Below are positions 55,336 to 64,000 of a stretch of 64,000 nucleotides of DNA, one piece after another. The notes below the pieces were generated by a model. It did no database searches, had not been told where the DNA came from, and saw only the letters and a program-made list of their open reading frames with translations. The stretch comes from Voacanga thouarsii (taxonomy: Eukaryota; Streptophyta; Magnoliopsida; Gentianales; Apocynaceae). How positions within the stretch are numbered: position 1 is the first letter of the stretch; each line of letters begins with the position of its first letter. The translations under genes were made by a program, and so were the position numbers. The DNA lies in NCBI GenBank assembly GCA_026120185.1, contig JANUWF010002022.1, forward strand, positions 806,001-870,000, written 5' to 3'.

Positions 55336-55992
55336 TCATTCCCTCTTCAGTATGGAGTCCCGTATTGATAGTAACCTTCTAAATAAGGAAGAGTGGTCCC
55401 GGTGATGCACCATTTCCCAAATGGATTTACTGTCCAGGTAGTAGTGGTCAAGCCACTTAACCCATAGAGATTGTTTCTCAGCTTGAATGTCCCAAAGTAT
55501 TCTAGCCAGTAGAGCACCATTCCATATTTTCAGATTTCTCAAGCCCAACCCCCCTTCAATCTTGGGTAGGAAGACCTCCCTCCAGGCCACCAGTGCTTGC
55601 TTAGAGTCCCATAGAAAGTCCCTGGCCATTCTGTCCAGCTGGTGGAGGACTATTGCCAGTGTCAGGAGGATAGACAACTTGAAACAATCCATACCTTGCA
55701 AGACAGCTTGAACCAATTACATACAGCCTGCATAAGACAAAGACTGTGCCAACCATCTGCCAATGTAAGAGTCGATCCTATTCAGTAATGGTTTGTAGAA
55801 GGAGATTCTTATTTTGCCAAGCATGATCAATATACCCAAGTAGCAGAAAGGAAAGGTCCCCAGTAAGATACCTATTTCTGCTACATCTTCCTGTTCACGT
55901 AGTCCCACCCCAGCTAGATAGAGATTAGATTTATCCTTGTAGGTTTCCAGACCCGAACAACATTATAGTTCATCAAGGCAGTGAATTAGCAT
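55336..55992 (-). pseudogene. LINE ORF2 segment between RT and zinc-finger tail
   Basis: Two open stretches: 55908-55717 (LLGTFPFCYLGILIMLGKIR then WLAQSLSYAGCM) and 55716-55336 (QAVLQGMDCFKLSILLT, ARDFLWDSKQALVAWREVFL, PKIEGGLGLRNLKIWNGALL). The motifs FPxxYLG, FLW and KxxGGLGLRNL are standard for plant LINE polyproteins C-terminal to the polymerase. Confidence 0.85.
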
Positions 55993-56880
55993 TTAGATTA
56001 AAAAAGTGTCCCCTTTGGCGAACAACATGAGATCATCAGCAAATGCTAAGTGGGAAATTCTAAGCCAGTCATACTTGGGGTGGTAATTGAAGTTAGTCCC
56101 TAGTGTATAAACTTTGACAACCCTTGAGAAGTATTCTAGGCAGATTACAAAGAGTAGGGGGGAGATAGTGTCCCCTTGCCTAAGTCCCTTTGCCCTTTTA
56201 AAGAATCCATGCGCCTGTCCATTAATGGTCACTGAATACGAAGCTATGGTCACACACTATTGTATCCATCAAACAAATTGGTGGGGGAATCCTAGCTCAA
56301 TCAACAGGTCCAGTAAGAATTCCTAGCTCACCGAGTCGTATGCCTTTCTTAAGTCGACCTTGATCGTGCACCGTGGTGATACCCTATTTTTGTTATAAGC
56401 CCTCATCAACTCCTGAACTAGCAGGATATTGTCTGTCATAAGTCTGTCCTCAATAAAGACAGCCTGTGATAGGCCCACCGGTGTAGGCAGTACCATTTTT
56501 AGCCTGTCCGCTAGGATCTTGGATATAATCTTGTAGAGCACATTGCAACACAATATCGGCTTATAGTCTCCCACCCGTTGAGCATGTTTAGCCTTGGGCA
56601 CCAAAGTAATAACCGAATGGTTGAGCTGCTTTAAGAGTTTTCTAGATTGGAAGAACTCCCATACCACCACACATACCCCTTTAGCCATAGTGCCCCCCAT
56701 GCTTTCTTAAAGAAATACACAAAGTATCCATTTATCCCTGGGGCTTTGCAATCTCCAATATCCCAGAGGGCTACTTTAATTTCCCTATCTGATACCGCCC
56801 TCATTAAGTCCTCTATATGATCAGTTGGTACCAGTGGCCTTGCTTGAACATAGTCGACATTAAGTTGTTGACATGTGGTT
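55993..56880 (-). pseudogene. LINE ORF2 reverse transcriptase
   Basis: Reads in order DREIKVALWDIGDCKAPGIN, HSVITLVPKAKHAQRVGDYK, LYKIISKILADRLKMVLP, QAVFIEDRLMTDNILLVQEL, CTIKVDLRKAYDSVS, GFFKRAKGLRQGDTISPLLF and HLAFADDLMLFAKGD, where FADD is the catalytic motif (near 56020-56035). It primes cDNA synthesis at the nicked target. One frameshift near 56640-56700 and several stops (for example after KAYDSVS at 56323) break it. The 5' part of ORF2 lies across the solo LTR, at 61078 onward. Confidence 0.9.
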
Positions 56881-56885
56881 GAAGT

Positions 56886-59800
56886 TGTGAAACCCCACCT
56901 AAAGCCAACCCTAGAGTAAGGGGGTCGAGAATGCATATCATATTATTTTACATGAATATATGTGTTTTTGAATGATTTTATGTGCTTTAGAATAGTGGAT
57001 TATAGGTTTAAATGCTTAGTTATACTTATCGAGTAGGAGGGGTAAAATGGTAATTTTGCTTGAGGTCAGAATAGAAAGATAGCTTGAGGAGTAGATAAGA
57101 AAAATATGTGGGTGAGAAAATAAGAACAAGAGTTGGTGTGGTTTAATGGTTAGAGCTTGGTGAATTAATTTCTAAGGTCATGTGTTCAAATCCCATCAAT
57201 TAAGCTTTTATCATGATTATCTTAATTAAGTTTGAATTTTTATTTTCTTGCATTCCATGAAAATAGGAATGATTGTCTTAGGGGAGATATGAAGAGAATG
57301 TCCTAATCTTATCCTCATATCCTAAAAGAATTCTAGAAGAATTCTTGTCCAACTTATTACCTCTAGCTTTGTCCTAGCATTTTCATAATTCAAATAAACT
57401 AAAATCCATTAAATCTTTTTCTTTGAATTCCAAAAAAATTCTGTGATAATTTCTTCCTCTTGAATTTCGAAAATCAGCTTTGGGGAAGGGAGGTTGACTG
57501 GAAAATAGGAGGGGAAATAGGAAGGGTTCCAAGAGAAAATCAATCACCATGGAAGGACCTTTAAATCTATCTTCAAGATGTTCATGCTTTAGTGGTAGGA
57601 AATCTGGAAATTTTCCAGATTTGTTGCCGCCATTCTCTTCGAAAATTCAGACCATAAACCCAACCATTTGCTGCCAAGAAAATGGTCGTTTCAAGTGGCT
57701 TGGAAGCTGGAAAAATTGTGCAATTTTCGGACTGCACAAAACAGCACCAAACCAGAAATTTTTCTGGGCAATTCGCAGCTCTTCATCAAGGAAATGAAGT
57801 TGTTTTTAGTTCATCTTCAAGCCAGCAAACTTCTCTGCATTTGTCCAGAAATGAGGCTGAAAAATCACCCTTGGAAGACCCTCAAACAACCCTGAAGAAC
57901 CTCTGAAAAACCGAGCAAAGAAGGTGCGGAAATCCTGTACCAAAATTCTGCAATTTTCGGAAAAGCCATGAACACTAGAGAGCAGAATTTTTCCAGCCTT
58001 GTTCCTTTTTAGCCTAGGACCAAAAGTCACCTTCAATCTTTGTAGAATTGAGCCTTGCTCAGCCATACTCTGAACACCATTAAACCCACACTTACCTTGA
58101 AGCATAAGGACTCTATGGCTGCACCACAAAACACTCCTAAGATCACTCCATTCAAACTCCATTTGAACTTCAAATAATTCTAGCATTTCACTCCCATAAA
58201 TCACTCTTGCATTAAGCTGAAATAACCAGAATTTTCTCTGCCTTTAAGGACTGAATTTCGGCCAGCCTTAAGCAACAATAACCCTCAACCATTTCAGCAA
58301 AACATTCATGTTCCAGCCGACACCATTAAAGTCCCTAGACACCTCTCTTGATCAAACACCATAGCTGATCTTTTACCTTAAACATCTCCACCATTTCCTC
58401 CATTTAAAATTCAAATAAAATATGGTTTCTCTCTCTCACAAAGCTGAAAACCGAAACCCTCAATCACACCCTACCATTCAACCAGACCTTCTAGCGTAAA
58501 TCGTGCAAGCACTTCTTCTAGTTTCTCTCCATTTTCACCTAAAACACCAAGAACACACACTAAACTTCTTCAAGCCTAAACCAACTCCAAACACCACCAA
58601 TCACTCTCAAATACTCCCGATCATCTCTACTTAATCCCTAGACTTCATTTCTGCCATTTATAACACAAAATCTCGCAAGCAAGAATTTTCAACCGGATCA
58701 AAAAATCAGGGTTTCTTGAAGACCTCAAGAACATCAACAAAGTAAAACAAGAACAACCTTCTTGTTCATCTTCTTCCATTCAATTCTTAATACACCTATC
58801 TAATGCTCTCTTTCTTTCTCTCTCTCTCTCTCTCTCACCCTCTTCTAACCGAAATGGTTGCCATCAACCATGAACGTTATTTCATTGGATCATTCAAGTC
58901 ATTTCATCGCGCGTAGACCTTCTTTTGTCTTCATCAAAGGACTCGACAATAAAGTATTCATTCTTAAATTTCTCTTATTAAATTCTAAAATCATGTCTCC
59001 TAGTTTATGATAGAGAAATGGATTATGATTGGGAGATTGAATATATGCATGTGGATTAGGGGATGAAGTTATGACATGCTGATGGTTGTATTTGACTAGG
59101 ATGTATTTGTTTTCCTTTCGAATCAATATATGTTCTTCATGCTTGATGAATTTAATGGATGTTGAAGCATGATTAGATATTATGACACCAATGGTGATTA
59201 GGCTTTTATGATCTTATTTTCCATGGAAACCATGATTGATGATTATGCTTAGTAGGATTTTTGGCCATGTGATAATATGAGATAGTTCAAGCGTTTGTTC
59301 ATGAATAGATTAATTTCTTGTTTGATGATGGAGAATGGGATCATGAATCTTTTCTAGTAATAGGAAGACCATGATGTAAGATTATTTTCTTGTTAATTCT
59401 AAGTTATATTCATCAACAAATTTTATTACATGAATTAAAATTACTACTATATTTTTCTTCAAAAATATTCGAAACACTAGGGGATTTGGATTAGAATATT
59501 AAATCAAACTATTAATATTTTTATTAAACGAAAATTTAAAATAATCTATTAATAAATTTTAATTATTATTAATTATTTATTTATTATCTTTTCGAAATTA
59601 ATTAAAAAATATTATTTATTTAATTTATTATTTATTTATAATAAAGCTATTTTTTTTTTTACCATTTCTTAATATCAAATAAGACTTAAAAATATTTAAA
59701 ATTCAAACCTTGATTTATTTATTAATAATAACACTCAAGAATTATTATTTGAGTCTATAATTTATTAACAATTATTTTAGAACCCCTAGTTATTTCAATC

Positions 59801-61072
59801 TATCAAACTAGACTTAGTTTGTAAAATTCTTCAGCATCTAGCCTTAAAGCTTAGGACATTAAGATCATGGTTAGTCATGGATGTATCTAGTTAAGCTAAG
59901 AATTATTTATGCAAGGCAGGTATAGCTTGAATGTGACCCTATGTTTTGTATTTACCCAGGCAGGGGTTAGGTCAGCCTTGGAAGACTTTTGTGTAGAACA
60001 AGCAAAGAAGCAGGTAAGCTCTTGCATGAAGTTTTGTGAAGACCAAAAGTTATTGTAGCAAGCAAATGCAATGTATATGGACAATTATTTGTAAATGCAA
60101 TTAAGGACTGTTTTTCCTTTTTATTTCAATCAAGCAAATCATTTGAAAATTGAACAAGCAGTTTTACACAAATCTAAACTTTTCCTAAAACCCAACTTGA
60201 CTAGACTTTTGGAAACCCTTAATTGCTATTTCCAAATAAAGTAAAGTTTTGATCAATTTTTCTCCCAAGGGGAACAATCAACGTTGAGTACTCAATAAGG
60301 GTAGACCACCAGGACTAGTCTTTGAAGGGTTAGGGTAAGTCTCTCAGTAGGTGGCCACCTCTGAGGGGTGAGTCCTTCCTGGAAAGGATGCCAATCCGAT
60401 AAGTCATGCCGGTCCGAGCTAGTAAGTTTCAGTCATGTGGACTGTGTATTTCCGGAGTGGACAATCGGTAAGTTTGGGTGTAGAGATAGAGGAGTATCTC
60501 ACCCGTAGGCCGTACACCTACCTTTTGTCAGCATTGAACAAAGTGTGGCATTTTGACTGTTATTGGTCATGGGGCCCAACGTGTGGTAACTCATGGCTAC
60601 CCATTTGAGTGGTTGTATTTATTGTGCACATGTATGATTTGAAAAGTGAAACACCACTCTTTATTTTCAACACTTATTTATTGCTTGCCAGCACTTTTCC
60701 TTATGAAACTTTTACAATCTGCATACATGAATTATTTTACCTGAAACACTCAAAACACACACGGGCTTACTGAGATTTTTATCTCACCACCTTTTATGCC
60801 ATGTTTTCAGGAAGATCCTGCTGTGGAGATCATTAGCTAGAATGTTGCCTTGCTTGAAAACTCTTGTTGTTTACTTTAAGTATTGTTTGAGAGATTGTTG
60901 CGAACAATTTATTTTGGATTTGTCCCAGTATTTATCTTTTGGGTTGTAATAAATTTAGATTTAAAATCTTTAGTTTTATTTTATTTTCATGTAACCTAGT
61001 TATAAAGACCTCTTGTCCTTTGGACGGGGCGACATCCCCGGCCCTGTTGGGCCTAGATAGTAGGGTGTTACA
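56886..61072 (+). repeat. Complete Gypsy solo LTR inside the LINE
   Basis: 4187 bp, TGTGAAACCCC..GGTGTTACA, with a perfect 5-bp target duplication gaagt (56881-56885 and 61073-61077). It is the same family as the 3' LTR at 38628-44972. Coding on either side belongs to one LINE frame region, so the LTR inserted after the LINE. Contents include a tRNA-like segment (57131-57200), a CT repeat (about 58808-58838) and AT-rich sequence at 59450-59660. Confidence 0.92.
57131..57200 (+). promoter_or_regulatory. tRNA-like segment in the Gypsy solo LTR
   Basis: A-box-like tggtttaatggttaga (57139-57154) and B-box-like gtgttcaaatccc (57182-57194), the counterpart of 38870-38940 with a few changes. Confidence 0.5.
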
Positions 61073-61077
61073 GAAGT

Positions 61078-61670
61078 AACCAGAAGTCTACAGTAATAGG
61101 CTACAAACTCTGTGGCTAATGCCACTGGACTATCAGTCATAGTGCCATCTTCCTTAAGAATTGATGCAATGAAGTTTCTTTTCCTGTTTCTATTAACTAT
61201 ATTATGGAAGTAACGGGTACCTTTGTCCGCTTATGCCATGTACTCGCCCTTTGCCAATTGCTGGTAAAACTTCAGTTCTGCCTCCTCTAATCTCCATGCA
61301 GCCACCTTTGCTTCCTTTTACTGGTTAATAAGTGTAGGATCGGAAGGACTAGATAGCAATTGCTCTTGAAGCTACTGTACTGCCTTGTTAGCTCGTTCAA
61401 TGCGTCCCGACAGATGTGAGAATTCCTTTGCATTCAACCCCCGTAGGCTCTGTTTTAGTGTTTTCAACCTGCAACAGAGAATAAACTGGTGATACCTAGT
61501 GTAGGGTTGCTCCCAGGCTTTCTGAACCAGCTCTCGAAACTTATCATAGTCAACCCATTTGTTCAAAAATCGAAACCACCCCTCGGGGGCTCAACAGTAG
61601 ACCATAGGATGGGACTGTGATCAGAGAGGCACCCAATGGGGAAGAACTCCATAGTTTCCTAGGTTTGTCT
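61078..61670 (-). pseudogene. LINE ORF2 linker between endonuclease and RT
   Basis: The frame 61566-61372 reads FRELVQKAWEQPYTRYHQFI, then LKTLKQSLRGLNAKEFSHLS. Sequence to 61085 gives AAWRLEEAELKFYQQLAKGE, then KGTRYFHNIVNRNRKRN, and ends near YYCRLLVTS. These are the usual motifs preceding plant LINE reverse transcriptase (WxxAELKFYQQ..A, W/ADKGTRYFH). Confidence 0.85.
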
Positions 61671-62270
61671 TTAGAACCATGCCTCATTACCCATGACTCT
61701 ATCTAGCTTAGACCATACCCTAGAGTTTGTCCAAGTAAACCTGGGGTTCACCAAGCCTGTCTCCAAACAGAGGGATGAGAAGTCCTTAAGCTCATAGGTA
61801 GATAGCCAAATCCCACCAAGCTTTTCATCTGCACTCAAATATGTGTTGAAATCCCCCATTAGAATCCATGGTTCAGTAATTTGGGTAGACAATCTCTTAA
61901 GTGTGTTCCACAACGTTCTCCTGGCAACCACTGTGTTGTAGGCATACACAAACGTGACGTAGAGTGACTGATGGGTAACCTTGCTAGTGATGCGGCAGAC
62001 AACTGCCTGTGCTATAGTATGGCACACTTGGACATTAACCACCACTCCATTCCATAAGATAACCACTCACCCACCTTCAGCAGTCGCGAAATTGTGCTCC
62101 ACAGACCATGCCTGTAGCTGTTGTCGAAGTATAGTATTCAAGCCTTCCTCTGTGATCTTTATTTCTAGTAATCCAAAAATGTCTACACGGTGTTTTGAGA
62201 TAAAATCCCTAACACCATGCTGTTTAAGGGTCTTATTCAACCCACTTATATTCCAGCAAGTGACTTTCAT
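61671..62270 (-). pseudogene. LINE ORF2 apurinic-type endonuclease domain
   Basis: ORF2 begins at ATG 62268-62270 with MKVTCWNISGLNKTLKQHGV, then FGLLEIKITEE (catalytic Glu of the LxETK-type motif, here LEIK). After a stop (62067) it continues with VTFVYAYNT, WILMGDFNTYLSADEK (GDFN motif) and FTWTNSRVWSKLDRVMGNEA (TWTN and LDR motifs). This enzyme nicks the target DNA for target-primed reverse transcription. The terminal SDH block lies just beyond, disrupted. Confidence 0.88.
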
Positions 62271-62470
62271 GGGTGCCTAATTAGTGCAAGCTGGGCACTA
62301 ACCAAGTCTAGACTTCGTTTAGTGTATTTCTTCCACATTCTTTGGATGAACCGTAAGGCATTCATGGTCGCTCTACTAGCTTTGACCACAACCATCAATA
62401 ACTCTTCAATACTATCACCCTCACCCATCTTCGGTGCAGCAGTGTCTCCCTAAAATGAACTTTTGGTTGG
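62267..62470 (-). pseudogene. LINE ORF1 C-terminal remnant
   Basis: Minus-strand codons ending at TGA (62267-62269) read MGEGDSIEELLMVVVKASRA and then MNALRFIQRMWKKYTKRSLD, VSAQLALIRHP. The stop overlaps the ORF2 ATG as ATGA. It lies where the nucleic-acid-binding ORF1 should end. Upstream there is an in-frame TAG, and the rest of ORF1 is missing through 5' truncation. Confidence 0.5.
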
Positions 62471-62570
62471 GACCGCGAGGGCCCGATACTGTCCACGACA
62501 TTGTCCCCGCTAGTGCCCTCTACTCCCCCATGCGTCCATTCTAGGTGGCCTGTTATATTTGTTAACTCTT

Positions 62571-63202
62571 AACTTGCTTGCAAATGGGGTTAATTGTCTT
62601 GAACTTAGATAATCAAAGATTAGTTGATGATTGCTAGAATATAGATTCGTTAGCTAATTTCATGTTTTAAATACCTGGAATAAAGGGATTTGTGTGAGGA
62701 TTGATTTTAATGCATCTTTTGGGTCAATTGATTGAAATAAAATATATTCACTAATTTAACTAGAAAATAGTAATTTTATGAATTGCAAACGAAGTGTGTC
62801 TACTTTAATCCTTCATAATGCCAAAATAATATTTAATAGAGAGAATAGCTAGTAAATCGTTATTGTGTATTCAAGGATTTTGATTTATTTACATTTTTTT
62901 TTCCTTGTTCTCACTTCTTGATTATTCTTGTGACTTTTCTTGTGTGACATGACCTTTTCTCTAGTATATTAGGTTAATGTTTTATTTACCTTTATTCCTT
63001 TATTTTATTGGCTAAACAATAAAGATTTGGGTAAAGTAAAGTAGGAGCCTAAGTTCTCGTAAATCCAGTACTTGCTATTCCCTATTCTATATAATGGGTA
63101 TACTTGCCCATATGTGTGATTTTAGTGATTAGCATTTTAATTAAAACTTGATTAATTGTGAACTTTGTTGATAATATTCTCTATACTAAAAAATACACAT
63201 AA
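62571..63202 (+). repeat. 5' LTR of the Tat/Athila-like element, second part
   Basis: Resumes after the LINE target duplication with 'aacttgcttgcaaatggggttaattgtc'. It continues with the family blocks 'tggctaaacaataaag' and 'cctattctatataatgggtatacttgcccat', ending at acacataa just before a primer-binding site. Confidence 0.78.
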
Positions 63203-63203
63203 A

Positions 63204-63226
63204 GTTTTGGGCGCTGTTGCTGGGGA
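63204..63226 (+). other. Primer-binding site, tRNA-Asp type
   Basis: gttttgggcgctgttgctgggga resembles TTTGGCGCCGTTGCCGGGGA, with several changes expected from decay. It identifies the LTR as the left end of an Athila/Tat-lineage element that continues beyond the window. Confidence 0.7.
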
Positions 63227-64000
63227 TGGCAGTATCGAAAGCACTCAAGTCTTATTAATTTAGCCTTTGTTGTATTTGTAAATATTACTAATTTTTTTTA
63301 GGTACTTTATGAATATTTGTGTTTTTTTATGATTTTTTTTTTATTTTTTTGTGATTTGTTTAAATTTTTACTTGTTTTATTTTTCTTTTTGATTTGATTT
63401 TTGTTTTTCTTTGAGCATGAGGTTAAAATTATCATCGTGGACAAGCAACAATGGGGATATATGTGGCCATGGACACAAATTCAAATGAGCTACAATGATG
63501 AGAATTTGGCAAATTTGCAAGCTCGGAATGACGCTTTTGTGAGACGTCACCTGAAGCCTCAATGAATTCTTTTGTCGCCAGCACCAATTCATTCCTTAAG
63601 TATCAAGATGAATCTTCCCAACGAATGAGCCATCAAAGAACACATCTAGCCAAGTTAGTTGAAGATACTAGAAAGATCCCTACATTTGAATAAGAAGACC
63701 CCTAAGGAGTGGAGAGAGGATAGGAAGAACAATTGCACAATATGATAGGGGAAATTTTTTACTCTACTTTAATCTCTCATATTTCTAATTTTTCTTTGTT
63801 ACATGAATTTATAGGTACATCTCAACTCATGGAGCCTAATGATTCCATTGATGATGTGTGGAATTTCACATGCCTCAAGAAGTTGAATTTTTCCATGATG
63901 TATCATAAGAAACTCTTGGAGGATGTTCACAACTCATACCCTTCACCCTAATTTTAGGGAAGTAACTTGGTATTTGTAGGTGTGGGGCAAAGTAAGGATT
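63227..64000 (+). mobile_element. Start of the internal region of the Tat/Athila-like element
   Basis: A T-rich leader (63280-63420) is followed by sequence with short open frames, such as 63733-63951 (LLHEFIGTSQLMEPNDSIDD). I recognise no gag motif with confidence before the window ends. Confidence 0.4.

Larger units (their letters stand above)
54645..62554 (-). mobile_element. LINE-1-type retrotransposon split by a solo LTR
   Basis: Minus-strand element with a poly-T run on the plus strand (its poly-A tail) at 54643-54660. Its target duplication is about 16 bp with one mismatch (atatttgttatctctt at 54629-54644; atatttgttaactctt at 62555-62570). From its 5' end (right) it holds the end of ORF1, then ORF2 with endonuclease, reverse transcriptase and a zinc-finger tail. 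Without the 4.19-kb LTR insertion it is about 3.7 kb, so it is 5'-truncated within ORF1. Stops and frameshifts interrupt ORF2. Confidence 0.9.

Overview
The window reads as plant nuclear DNA, most likely from a eudicot. It is AT-rich and intron-bearing, and it is built almost entirely from plant transposable elements: Copia (including Sirevirus), Ty3/Gypsy (Tekay-like and Tat/Athila-like), a LINE-1-type element and CACTA transposons. I found no intact host gene, rRNA, tRNA gene or CRISPR. The only recognisable host coding sequence is one broken calcium-dependent protein kinase (CDPK) exon near 51.1 kb. This looks like gene-poor, probably pericentromeric or otherwise heterochromatic, sequence.

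Layout. 1-6.5 kb: a Gypsy RNase H scrap, a truncated Tat-like LTR end, the 3' end and LTR of a Sirevirus, then a complete solo LTR (4937-6471, minus) with a 5-bp target-site duplication (TSD). 6.95-31.5 kb: one old plus-strand Copia element ('Copia-2') split by four nested insertions and followed by a fifth. (a) A 9.2-kb minus-strand Copia element ('Copia-1', 8607-17817) lies in its 5' LTR. (b) A 1.0-kb solo LTR-like unit (18527-19539) lies in its leader. (c) A gag-only Tat/Athila-like element (23125-28242) lies between integrase and reverse transcriptase. (d) A solo LTR (28863-30335) lies just after the YVDD motif. (e) A Copia-1-family LTR (31481) interrupts its 3' LTR. Each of (a)-(d) is bounded by a 5-bp TSD, and the host reading frame resumes across (c) and (d).

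31.5-45 kb: the Copia-1-family LTR is cut by a CACTA transposon (32478-35240) with a multi-exon Ptta/En/Spm-type gene. This is fused to a 5'-truncated Tekay-like Gypsy (35241-44972) whose long 3' LTR carries a tRNA-like segment and a nested solo LTR (41898-43929). 45-50 kb: AT-rich, mostly unassigned DNA with microsatellites and a minisatellite-like repeat. 50-53.7 kb: an LTR end, the CDPK exon, a second CACTA end and a minus-strand Gypsy gag/protease relic. 53.8-64 kb: the 5' LTR of a further Tat/Athila-like element, split by a minus-strand LINE that is itself split by a complete Gypsy solo LTR (56886-61072). The element's tRNA-Asp-type primer-binding site follows at 63.2 kb, and its body runs off the window.

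The coding regions are decayed by nonsense codons and frameshifts, many of them TGG to TAG/TGA or CAG/CGA to TAG/TGA, as expected from deamination of methylated cytosine. I did not find a convincing new biological system. The observations most worth following are the gag-only Tat-like element, the tRNA-like promoter segment inside a Gypsy LTR, palindromes in both Copia leaders, an LTR-encoded small ORF, and an in-frame loss of reverse transcriptase from an otherwise structurally complete Copia element. Percent identities and insertion ages were not computed; statements about similarity are from reading by eye.
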